NCBI GenBank assembly: GCA_003166865.1
Contig: PMUP01000071.1
Coordinates: 162,179 to 221,512, forward strand
Reading direction: 5' to 3'
Length of the DNA: 59,334 nt
Source of the DNA: Bryobacterales bacterium
Lineage (GTDB): Bacteria > Acidobacteriota > Terriglobia > Bryobacterales > Bryobacteraceae
Under the pieces are notes generated by a model. The model made no database searches. It was given only the letters and a program-made list of their open reading frames with translations, and had not been told where the DNA came from. The position numbers were made by a program, and so were the translations under genes. This document shows positions 17,775 through 24,797 of this stretch, piece after piece; the first letter of the stretch is position 1, and the number at the start of each line of letters is the position of its first letter.

Positions 17775-18749
17775 ATGCCCTTTACTTTTCCTCGCGTGAT
17801 TCGCGTTGGCCACGTCATATTGTCCGTGGGCGATTTGGCCGCATCGCGCCACTTCTACGTCGAACTTCTCGGCTTTAATGTTGTCCACGAAACCGATCGC
17901 GCGCTGTATCTCCGCGGCGTCGAAGATCGCGAGTGGAGCTTGAAACTGGAGCTCGGCGCCGAGCCGGGCGTCAGGCAACTGGCGTACAAGGCCGGATCGG
18001 AAGCGGCCTTGGATGAGATAGCAGCGATCGCCCAAGCAGAAGGCCTGCCGCATCGTTGGGAGAGCGATCTCGATCGGCCGCGCGTGCTGCGCTTGCAAGA
18101 CCCGTTCGGATTCCCGATCGCGTTCTACTACGAATCGGTGAAGCATCCCTGGCTGTTGCAGCGCTTCGATCTGCACCGCGGCCCTGGCATCCAGCGCATC
18201 GATCATATTAATGTGCTGTCGCCGCAAGTGAAGCAACTCTCGGAGTGGTACCAGCGGCATTTGGATTTTCGTTTGACCGAATACACCGACGACGATGAAG
18301 GCCGCATCTGGGCCACCTGGATGCAGCGCAAAGGTCACGCGCACGATCTCGCCACCACCAACGGGGCCGGTCCGCGCCTGCATCACTTCGCTTATTGGCT
18401 GCCGGACGGCGCGCGCATTTCGCAATTGTGCGATATTCTGGCGGGCGCATTTGAGACCGATCGCATCGAGCGCGGCCCCGGCCGGCACGGAATCACCAAC
18501 GCGTATTTCCTATACCTGCGCGACCCTGACGGCCATCGCATCGAGCTCTACACTTCCGACTACCTGAGCGTCGACCCGGATTTCGAGCCCATCCGCTGGC
18601 AATTGCACGATCCTCGGCGTCAAGCCCTGTGGGGCGGCCATGCGCCCAAGAGCTGGTTCCTGGAGGGCAGCGTGGTGGAGGCGTTCGAGGGCGGCTGGGT
18701 GAAGGTGGAGGAGTCGGAGTTGCAGGGTCTACCGGCCTACGTGCGTTAG
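17775..18749 (+). CDS. hpaD: 3,4-dihydroxyphenylacetate (homoprotocatechuate) 2,3-dioxygenase
   Basis: This 324-residue extradiol dioxygenase of the vicinal-oxygen-chelate type has two tandem domain pairs. The expected metal ligands are His144 (in RIDHINVLSP), His203 (in RLHHFAYWLP) and Glu257 (in HRIELYTSDY); their spacing of 59 and 54 fits the Brevibacterium/Arthrobacter enzymes. It opens the aromatic ring of homoprotocatechuate using Fe(II) or Mn(II) and O2. It lies three bases after the aldehyde dehydrogenase stop, forming a two-gene operon for phenylacetate-type meta-cleavage. Confidence 0.85.
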   Translation: MPFTFPRVIRVGHVILSVGDLAASRHFYVELLGFNVVHETDRALYLRGVEDREWSLKLELGAEPGVRQLAYKAGSEAALDEIAAIAQAEGLPHRWESDLDRPRVLRLQDPFGFPIAFYYESVKHPWLLQRFDLHRGPGIQRIDHINVLSPQVKQLSEWYQRHLDFRLTEYTDDDEGRIWATWMQRKGHAHDLATTNGAGPRLHHFAYWLPDGARISQLCDILAGAFETDRIERGPGRHGITNAYFLYLRDPDGHRIELYTSDYLSVDPDFEPIRWQLHDPRRQALWGGHAPKSWFLEGSVVEAFEGGWVKVEESELQGLPAYVR

Positions 18750-18783
18750 CCTGAGAGTCGGCGGTCTGGCGGGAGCGTAAATC

Positions 18784-19650
18784 CTGAACGTCTATTTGGT
18801 CGACGGCACGTACGAACTGTTCCGTCATTACTACGCGCTTCCGTCCGCGCGCGATTCAGATGGCCACGAAGTGGGTGCAGTCCGAGGCGTACTCGCGTCG
18901 GTGCTGGGTATGATCAGCGGCGGCGCCACGCACATCGCCGTCGCGACCGATCACGTGATTGAATCGTTCCGCAACAGACTGTGGCCAGGATACAAAACCG
19001 GCGAGGGCATCGAGCCCGATTTGCTGGCCCAGTTTCCGTTGCTGGAAGAGACTCTGACGGCCGCCGGCGTGGTCGTCTGGCCGATGGTGGAGTTTGAGGC
19101 GGACGACGCTCTCGGCGCCGCGGCGGTTGCGGCCGATCGGGATCCACGAGTCGACCAAGTGATTATCTGCACGCCAGACAAGGACCTCGCGCAATGCGTG
19201 CGCGGTACGCGTATCGTCCAACTGAATCGGCGAACGCGGGTCACGTTCGACGAAGCCGGCGTAATCCAAAAATTCGGCGTTTCACCGGCGTCGATCCCCG
19301 ACTACCTGGCGCTGGTCGGCGACGCTTCCGACGGCTACCCGGGCTTGGCGGGCTGGGGCGCGAAGTCAACGGCTGCGGTTCTCGCCAAGTTTGGCCACAT
19401 CGAGTCCATACCGGACGACTGGCGCGAGTGGCACGTGAACGCCACCAACGCAAGCGCCCTGGCTTATACTCTCTCGCGCGAGCGCGGGCAAGCGCTGCTG
19501 TTCCGAACACTCGCCACGCTTCGCACCGAAATCAAGCTTTTTGAAGATGTGGACCAACTGCGCTGGGACGGCCCGTCACCTGGATTCGAGGCGATCGCGG
19601 CACGATTTGACGCGGCGATCGCGGGCAAGCGGCGATCTGGGGCGCGCTAA
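18784..19650 (+). CDS. 5'-3' exonuclease / flap endonuclease-like protein (probable CTG start)
   Basis: The protein resembles the N-terminal 5'-nuclease domain of DNA polymerase I and FEN enzymes: LVDGTYELFRHYYALPS, an acidic EFEADDALGAAA cluster, IICTPDKDLAQCV, and a helix-hairpin-helix region (DYLALVGDASDGYPGLAGWG). These acidic residues bind the two catalytic Mg2+ ions. The first canonical codon is TTG at 18796, but starting there clips the conserved N-terminal strand. CTG at 18784 gives MNVYLVDGTYEL and has GGGAG (18771-18775) eight bases upstream, so CTG is preferred. It would process DNA flaps or RNA primers in replication and repair. Confidence 0.75.
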   Translation: MNVYLVDGTYELFRHYYALPSARDSDGHEVGAVRGVLASVLGMISGGATHIAVATDHVIESFRNRLWPGYKTGEGIEPDLLAQFPLLEETLTAAGVVVWPMVEFEADDALGAAAVAADRDPRVDQVIICTPDKDLAQCVRGTRIVQLNRRTRVTFDEAGVIQKFGVSPASIPDYLALVGDASDGYPGLAGWGAKSTAAVLAKFGHIESIPDDWREWHVNATNASALAYTLSRERGQALLFRTLATLRTEIKLFEDVDQLRWDGPSPGFEAIAARFDAAIAGKRRSGAR

Positions 19651-19714
19651 AGCATGCCGGACACGATATTTTGCGTCCTCGCAGCTCGCGTTCAACGTAC
19701 TCTTCTATAGAAAC

Positions 19715-20251
19715 ATGGCGACGGCCTCAATGACGGAAGCGAACGCGGAGACCGCGCTGGAGATGACTTTCGCAGAAGTGCTGCGCGCGAATCAATCGAT
19801 GGTTTTCAGCTTGGCGTATCACTTTCTGCGGGACCGAGCCGCTGCCGAAGAGATCGCGCAGGACGTGTTTTTGCGGCTCTATCGCAAGATGGATGAACTG
19901 GAGAGCGCGAAACACGTGACCTTCTGGCTGAGAAAGGTCACCAGCCATCGTTGTATCGACTATGTACGAAAGCGGCGATCGCAATCCACTATTTCGCTGG
20001 AAGACGTCGCGGAGCCTTCCATCCCAGCGCAGCACGGCGACCCGTTGCTCAACCGCCGGCTGCGGCAATTGATCGCGACGCTGCCCGAAAAGCCGCGTAT
20101 CGTGATGGTGCTCCGCTATCAGGAAGACTTAACACCGGAGGAGATTTCCGAGGTGCTGGAAATACCGGTGGGGACGGTGAAGAGTCATTTGCAGCGGTCG
20201 CTCGGGATGCTGCGCGAAAAGATCGATCGGAGCATGGGAGACATTCGCTGA
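19715..20251 (+). CDS. ECF-type RNA polymerase sigma factor
   Basis: The predicted protein has 178 residues from ATG 19715 (ATG 19730 is an alternative; the frame also runs open further upstream). Region sigma-2 is at ~25-90 (LAYHFLRDRAAAEEIAQDVF, then VTFWLRKVTSHRCIDYVRKR) and region sigma-4 at ~115-165 (LPEKPRIVMVLRYQ, LTPEEISEVLEIPVGTVKSH). It lacks regions 1 and 3, as expected for group IV factors. It overlaps the next gene by one base (TGATG); that gene encodes a small membrane protein likely to be its anti-sigma factor, and secreted DUF4252-type proteins follow. Confidence 0.88.
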   Translation: MATASMTEANAETALEMTFAEVLRANQSMVFSLAYHFLRDRAAAEEIAQDVFLRLYRKMDELESAKHVTFWLRKVTSHRCIDYVRKRRSQSTISLEDVAEPSIPAQHGDPLLNRRLRQLIATLPEKPRIVMVLRYQEDLTPEEISEVLEIPVGTVKSHLQRSLGMLREKIDRSMGDIR

Positions 20252-20559
20252 TGGAAGATTTTGAACAGCTATTAAAGAGCGCGCTGGACCGCAAGGAACC
20301 ATCCGCATCGTTCGAGGCCAAGGTCTTCGCCGCCGTGGCCGCGCGGCGATCTGGCCGGAGCATCTTCTGGCGCTGGGCAGCAGAGGTGGCGGCTGTGATC
20401 GTTATCGCTGGCGGATTCTGGGTACGGCATGAGGGCGAGGTCCGAGAGCGCGCTGCCGGCGAATCCGCGAAGGCCCGGTTGCAACTGGCTCTCAAGGTCA
20501 CTGTGACGCAGTTGGCGAGAATTCAGAAAACGGTACGAACATCGACGGAGCAAGAGTGA
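20251..20559 (+). CDS. Small membrane protein, candidate anti-sigma factor
   Basis: This 102-residue protein starts within the TGATG overlap with the sigma factor stop. It has a cytoplasmic N-terminus of about 40 residues (MEDFEQLLKSALDRKEPSAS), one transmembrane helix (~45-60, VAAVIVIAGGFWV) and a charged, helical C-terminal part. Position and topology match ECF anti-sigma factors, but there is no recognisable HxxxCxxC zinc motif or RsiW domain, so the role is inferred from context. Confidence 0.65.
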   Translation: MEDFEQLLKSALDRKEPSASFEAKVFAAVAARRSGRSIFWRWAAEVAAVIVIAGGFWVRHEGEVRERAAGESAKARLQLALKVTVTQLARIQKTVRTSTEQE

Positions 20560-20572
20560 AGGAGAAAGACTG

Positions 20573-21127
20573 ATGTCTATCAAGATCGCACTCATCATGT
20601 GCATTGCGCTCGCGCCGTTAGGCGCACAAGAGCTGAAAATGCCGCCCAACCTGGATCGTCTGGCGGCGAAGGCCAGTGAAGTGGTGGATGTCACCCTGGA
20701 CGCGAATCTGCTTCAGCTCGCCGGCCGGTTCCTCTCCGACAAAGACGCCGATGACGCCAAGGTCAAGAAGCTGGTCGCCGGTCTGAAAGGGATCTACGTC
20801 AAGAGCTTCGAGTTTGAGAAGGCCGGAGAATATCAGGATTCCGACGTTGAACCGCTCCGCGCGCAGCTTCGGTCTCCCGCCTGGTCGCGGATCGTCGGCG
20901 TGCGCAGCCAGAAATCCGGCCAGAATTCCGAAGTGTACATTAAAACGGAAAACGGCAAGATCGGCGGACTCGCAATCGTCTCAACGGAACCGAAGGAGCT
21001 GACCATCGTCAGCATCGAAGGCTCCATCGATCCGGATCAGTTGAGCGAACTCGGCGGACATTTCGGCATCCCCAAGATCGAGCCTGATTCCCAGCATAAG
21101 AACGGCAAGCCGAGTAAGGACGAATAA
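20573..21127 (+). CDS. DUF4252 domain secreted protein
   Basis: This 184-residue protein has a signal peptide (MSIKIALIMCIALAPLGAQ) and a DUF4252-type body: LDRLAAKASEVVDVTLD, a KKLVAGLKGIYVKSFEFEK segment and a C-terminal strand region. Its function is unknown, but such proteins often follow ECF sigma/anti-sigma pairs. It begins 13 bases after the putative anti-sigma gene and is followed two bases later by another small secreted protein, so the four genes form one operon. Confidence 0.75.
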   Translation: MSIKIALIMCIALAPLGAQELKMPPNLDRLAAKASEVVDVTLDANLLQLAGRFLSDKDADDAKVKKLVAGLKGIYVKSFEFEKAGEYQDSDVEPLRAQLRSPAWSRIVGVRSQKSGQNSEVYIKTENGKIGGLAIVSTEPKELTIVSIEGSIDPDQLSELGGHFGIPKIEPDSQHKNGKPSKDE

Positions 21128-21128
21128 C

Positions 21129-21656
21129 ATGAAGACCGCGCTGATAGTCGCAGCCTCTTGGATGCTTTCCTGCGCGCTCCTTCAAGGCGCCGAGCGCGGG
21201 TTTGACGATATCGTTCGCGCCATCTCCGATGAGTTGCACACGCGCCCGGTGCACATTCCTTTCTTCGGCCTGGTGAATCTCGCTACGTCCGTGGCGCATC
21301 CGGCCGGCGTCAAACATCTTGATCTGGCCGTCTTTGAGGATTTGGATCTCGACGAGCGAGCTGCCAGGGATGTGGCGGAGGCAATTCGCAGAACGGCCAA
21401 CGGCAGTTGGAAGCCGTTTATACAGGTTCGGTCCTGGAAACATGGTGACCAGGAAACGGTCATCGTCTACATGGCGGATGTTTCCAAGGGGGACGCCGAG
21501 CGCGACTGCAAGTTACTGGTAGTGACGCTGGAGCCGCACGAAGCGACCGTGGTGGGGCTGAAGCTGAATCCCGAGGGTCTGCAAGTTTGGCTGAACCATC
21601 CCGAGGACACGGCCCTGCATCATCACGATGGCCGGGAAGAAAGCCAGCCCAATTGA
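21129..21656 (+). CDS. Secreted hypothetical protein of the sigma-factor operon
   Basis: This 175-residue protein has a signal peptide (MKTALIVAASWMLSCALLQGA) and a mature part resembling the preceding DUF4252 protein in its general pattern: alpha/beta, a VIVYMADVSKGDAERDCKLL strand-turn and a C-terminal LEPHEATVVGLKLNPEGL. Similarity is too weak to assign a family. The ATG is two bases after the previous stop, indicating translational coupling. Its 3' end overlaps the convergent bufC-like gene by 34 bases. Confidence 0.7.
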   Translation: MKTALIVAASWMLSCALLQGAERGFDDIVRAISDELHTRPVHIPFFGLVNLATSVAHPAGVKHLDLAVFEDLDLDERAARDVAEAIRRTANGSWKPFIQVRSWKHGDQETVIVYMADVSKGDAERDCKLLVVTLEPHEATVVGLKLNPEGLQVWLNHPEDTALHHHDGREESQPN

Positions 21657-22471
21657 GCCCAATTGGCAAACCAGGTTTGGATCTTTTGTTGTAGCTCGGC
21701 CGGTTCGAACTCGGTGCCGGCGAGCGCGGAATCAAGTGCCTGACCAATTGACTGCCCTTCTCCGAAAGATTCAAGCAGACGGAATTCGTCAGCGTCTAAT
21801 CTCCGGTAATATACCGTAAAGTCGACACGATGGACGGCCAGGAAAATCGGCTGTGGCTTCAGCCGGGCAAACCGGCGAACGATGTGGCGTCGCGCCGGCC
21901 GGCTGACGGCGTTACTGGCTGCGCCGTGTTCGTTCAGGTGCTGGTTGAGTTGCACGCGTAAATCGTCGACAGGATATCGGAGCGCAAGCAGTCGAACGTA
22001 GGGCTGAAGCGCAAGACGAAGTTCGGGGCCCAGCTCCAGCAGGTCTTCAGGTCCAAGCGCCTTCCGCTCGGCACTGTCAAACGCATCGATGTGCGCCCAT
22101 TCCAGACGAATCATATCGATCGCCAGCGCGAAATGCTGGCCCGCGAACTCGGGATGCTCCGTTAACCACGTTGCCAGCCGTGAGCCGAGGTTCCGCAGCG
22201 TAAACGATTGCGATGGGCAGTCGGCAAGATACGCGCGGGATAGCCGCTCAAACGCTCGCTCGCCGAGGATCGAGCACAGGCCGGGAAAGTCTTCGTTGAA
22301 CGAATCGAGAATGCGATACCAGTATTGGCGATGATAAATGTTGAGGCGCTCAGTGGAAGTGAGCCGGTCGTTGGGTTTGACAAGCTGGTTGGCCTCCGCG
22401 CTAATTGAGCGATTCAGCGGACTCATCACCGCGCCGGCAACGCGGCGCTGAAATTCCAGCAAATTCGTCAT
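21623..22471 (-). CDS. BufC/HvfC-like DUF2063 protein, partner of the DUF692 enzyme
   Basis: This 282-residue protein has an N-terminal DUF2063 'putative DNA-binding' domain (~6-100: LLEFQRRVAGAVMSPLNRSI, LNIYHRQYWYRILDSFNEDF) and a less conserved C-terminal domain. Despite the old name, this family acts as the partner that recruits the RiPP precursor to the DUF692/MNIO enzyme. It overlaps the upstream DUF692 gene by four bases (22468-22471), so the two are translationally coupled. It is the last gene of the bufferin-type operon. Confidence 0.82.
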   Translation of the reverse strand: MTNLLEFQRRVAGAVMSPLNRSISAEANQLVKPNDRLTSTERLNIYHRQYWYRILDSFNEDFPGLCSILGERAFERLSRAYLADCPSQSFTLRNLGSRLATWLTEHPEFAGQHFALAIDMIRLEWAHIDAFDSAERKALGPEDLLELGPELRLALQPYVRLLALRYPVDDLRVQLNQHLNEHGAASNAVSRPARRHIVRRFARLKPQPIFLAVHRVDFTVYYRRLDADEFRLLESFGEGQSIGQALDSALAGTEFEPAELQQKIQTWFANWAQLGWLSSRPS

Positions 22472-23316
22472 TGAGACACCACCACCGGAATTCCGATGAA
22501 TTGTTCCGCCTTGCGCGCCTCGGCGTGCACTTCATCGAACGACGGAATGCGGTCGTCCCATTCGAGCAGCGTGGCGGTTGGGCCGACGCGGCGGATGGCG
22601 TGCTCGTACAATTTCCAGACTGGATCAAGCACCGGATGATCGTGCGTATCCAGAATGTACTTCTCGAATTTGGAATGCCCCGCGATGTGAATCTGCGCGA
22701 CGCGTTCGGCGGGAACACCGTTCAAGTAATCGTACGGATCGAAACCGTGATTTTGCGACGAGACGTAGATGTTGTTCACGTCCAGGAGAATGCCGCAATC
22801 GGCGCCCTCAACCACTTCGTTCAGAAACTCCCACTCGGTCATCTCCGAGATGTGGAATTCGGCGTAGCTGCTGACGTTTTCCACCGCTATGGGTACTTCC
22901 AGGAAATCACGCGCTTCCCGCACTTTTCGCGCGGTGATCTCCGCCGCCTCGAAGGTGTAGGGCATCGGCAGCAGATCGTGCGTATAGCGCCCATCCACGC
23001 TGCCCCAGCAAAGATGGTCGGTCAGCCACGGCGTCTTGGTTCGCTTCACCAGCGCTTTGAGACGGCGCAGATGTTCGCGATTGAGCGGCTCGGCCGAGCC
23101 GAAATACATGGACACGCCATGCTGCACCACGCGGTACTGTTCCAGAATCCGATCGAGAATCGCGAGCGGACGCCCGCCGTCGAGCATGTAGTTTTCAGAA
23201 ATAATCTCGAACCAGTCGACCACCGGCCGGCGTTCCAGAATGTGCTGGTAATGCGGAACGCGCAGCCCGATCCCGATGCCGAAGTCGGTCTGTCCATTGA
23301 AGCGATTGGCGGGCAT
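22468..23316 (-). CDS. bufB: BufB-like DUF692 multinuclear iron oxidative enzyme (MNIO)
   Basis: This 282-residue TIM-barrel protein of the DUF692/MNIO family has the expected His/Asp/Glu/Asn metal ligands: HGVSMYFGS, TDHLCWGS, VENVSSY, GILLDVNNIYVSS, QIHIAGH, DTHDHPV and LEWDDRIPS. In characterised systems these iron enzymes modify Cys of a partner peptide, forming oxazolone/thioamide or thiooxazole groups. It lies 25 bases downstream of a Cys-rich precursor gene and upstream of the DUF2063 partner, the standard order of bufferin loci. It probably matures the precursor in the cytoplasm before export. Confidence 0.88.
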   Translation of the reverse strand: MPANRFNGQTDFGIGIGLRVPHYQHILERRPVVDWFEIISENYMLDGGRPLAILDRILEQYRVVQHGVSMYFGSAEPLNREHLRRLKALVKRTKTPWLTDHLCWGSVDGRYTHDLLPMPYTFEAAEITARKVREARDFLEVPIAVENVSSYAEFHISEMTEWEFLNEVVEGADCGILLDVNNIYVSSQNHGFDPYDYLNGVPAERVAQIHIAGHSKFEKYILDTHDHPVLDPVWKLYEHAIRRVGPTATLLEWDDRIPSFDEVHAEARKAEQFIGIPVVVSQ

Positions 23317-23341
23317 GGATTCGCGCCCCGGACGGCGTCAA

Positions 23342-23608
23342 TTACTTCCCGTCGGTGGCGCAGCCGCCTTTGCCCTTGCAAGAGTTCTTGCCTTTGCAGC
23401 CGTTATCGCTCGACTTGCAGCCGCCCTTGCCCTTGCAGGAATTGAGGCCCTTACAAGCGTGCTTTTCAACTGGGGCGTCCGCCGCTTGGCCCGCGATGGC
23501 GCTGATAGTGGAACTGGTGGAAGGGGCCGCGTTCGTGCGCGCCACCGTGCCGCCCAGCAGGCCGGTGAAGGCCGCCGTGAGTACCAGGGAACTCTTAGAA
23601 ACTTTCAT
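23342..23608 (-). CDS. bufA2: BufA2-like Cys-rich bufferin precursor peptide
   Basis: This 88-residue precursor has a signal peptide (MKVSKSSLVLTAAFTGLLGG, probable cleavage near TNA), a short linker, then a core of two CKG-containing repeats each ending SCKGKGGC, with six cysteines in the last 40 residues. The HACKGLNSCKGKGGC block is what I recall for BufA2-type periplasmic metallophores. After modification by the DUF692 enzyme the peptide would be exported and bind copper or another metal. ORFs on the opposite strand here are shadows created by the repetitive core. Confidence 0.85.
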   Translation of the reverse strand: MKVSKSSLVLTAAFTGLLGGTVARTNAAPSTSSTISAIAGQAADAPVEKHACKGLNSCKGKGGCKSSDNGCKGKNSCKGKGGCATDGK

Positions 23609-23647
23609 GACCTTGCTCTCCTTGTGTCCACTAGTTTAGCGGAAAAG

Positions 23648-24250
23648 TTATCCGAGCCTCCGGCTAACGCGGACCCATTTGAGGACCTGGAAAGCGCTTC
23701 CGATGATGCACAGCACGATGAACCCCACCATGATCCAGGTGGTTTCGGGCGCCCTTGCGATCCTCAGAATGTCGCGTCCGAACCGGATGGCCAACCAGCC
23801 GATAATGATGAATCGGGTGACGCGCGTGATGAAAACCAGGCCGAGGAGCCGCGGGCGCGGATAGGCAAACGCGCTGGCGCTCGCGATAACGAGGGTGAAC
23901 GGAAACGGAGGCGGCGCCAGACAGGCGAGCCCGATGGCAATGGCGGCCTGGTTGCTCATGCGTCGCTTGAAGTAGCCGAGGCGCTTGGGCTTCATCATTC
24001 TCTTTAGACCTTCTTCGCCACCCTTGCGACAGACGGCATCCAGCAGCAAGACCCCAAGCGTCGATCCGATGGCCGCAGTCACGACATAGATTGGCAGGTG
24101 CGCGTGATTGCGGGCAACCAGGATAACAACCAGGAGGTCGTTTCCGAAAGGGAGGAAGAGGAACGAGGAATCGGCGATGCCGAGGATCAACGGTCCAAAC
24201 AGCCCCAGGCTTAACAGCCATGTGAAGAGATGGCGGAGGACGCTGCTCAC
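23648..24250 (-). CDS. VTT/DedA-like (YqaA-type) integral membrane protein
   Basis: This 200-residue protein has about five hydrophobic segments and the VTT-type features FGNDLLVVILVARNH, AAIGSTLGVLLLDAVCRKGGE and an APPPFPFTLVIASAS re-entrant-like loop. It starts at GTG 24250, with AGGAG seven bases upstream. The family may act in lipid scrambling or membrane homeostasis. It ends 39 bases before the bufA2 start on the same strand and could be co-transcribed, but it is not a usual bufferin partner (DoxX proteins are more typical). Confidence 0.72.
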   Translation of the reverse strand: MSSVLRHLFTWLLSLGLFGPLILGIADSSFLFLPFGNDLLVVILVARNHAHLPIYVVTAAIGSTLGVLLLDAVCRKGGEEGLKRMMKPKRLGYFKRRMSNQAAIAIGLACLAPPPFPFTLVIASASAFAYPRPRLLGLVFITRVTRFIIIGWLAIRFGRDILRIARAPETTWIMVGFIVLCIIGSAFQVLKWVRVSRRLG

Positions 24251-24281
24251 GCCCCGCTCCTCGCATCCACCACGCTAATTA

Positions 24282-24728
24282 CTAATTGCGCGCGGCCTGT
24301 GCGCTCTGCCCGCTGAGTTGGGCACGAATAGCTTGCATCTGTTCGCGTGTAGCGGCGGAGCGTTTCCGGCCGTCCGGTGTGGCATCCACCAGTTTTTCCA
24401 GGTGCATCGCGAATTGCGGTCCAAAGGCCTTCCGAATTTCTCCGAGCAGCGGCTCAATCTTCGCGAAAGTGCCGATGTGCTCTCCGTTGGCGTCATTGAA
24501 AAGATCCAGACTGATGGCTCCGCGGTTGACCAGCGCCGCAGCCATGTCCCAATACGTGACTACCATGCGCACATGTCCGCTGTGCTCACCATAAATCGCG
24601 GCGCTAAACTCCGCCATCGATTGCGGATTGAACTCACGAAAATACCAGTCGCGAGCTTTGCGCATCGTCTCTTCACGGCGCAATTCATACAGTTTCAGAA
24701 TGAGACCAGCTTCTTCTTGAATCGACAT
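24282..24728 (-). CDS. Hypothetical protein
   Basis: This 148-residue, largely helical soluble protein begins MSIQEEAGLILKLYELRREE and contains EHSGHVRMVVTYWDMAAALV and GAISLDLFNDANGEHIGTFA. The pattern recalls DUF4760-like proteins, but I cannot confirm the family. There is no signal peptide or membrane helix. AAAGGAG lies close upstream of the ATG on the minus strand. Gene neighbours do not suggest a function. Confidence 0.6.
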   Translation of the reverse strand: MSIQEEAGLILKLYELRREETMRKARDWYFREFNPQSMAEFSAAIYGEHSGHVRMVVTYWDMAAALVNRGAISLDLFNDANGEHIGTFAKIEPLLGEIRKAFGPQFAMHLEKLVDATPDGRKRSAATREQMQAIRAQLSGQSAQAARN

Positions 24729-24797
24729 TTCGCTCCTTTGCGAATCCGGGCGCTACGGCGCGCCACTCGACACGAGTTTAGCAGACTAGGGTTTCAT

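Noticed and set aside
23276-24007. 243-codon plus-strand frame over the bufferin precursor
   Set aside because: It is a shadow of the repetitive Cys/Lys/Gly core and of the VTT gene on the opposite strand.
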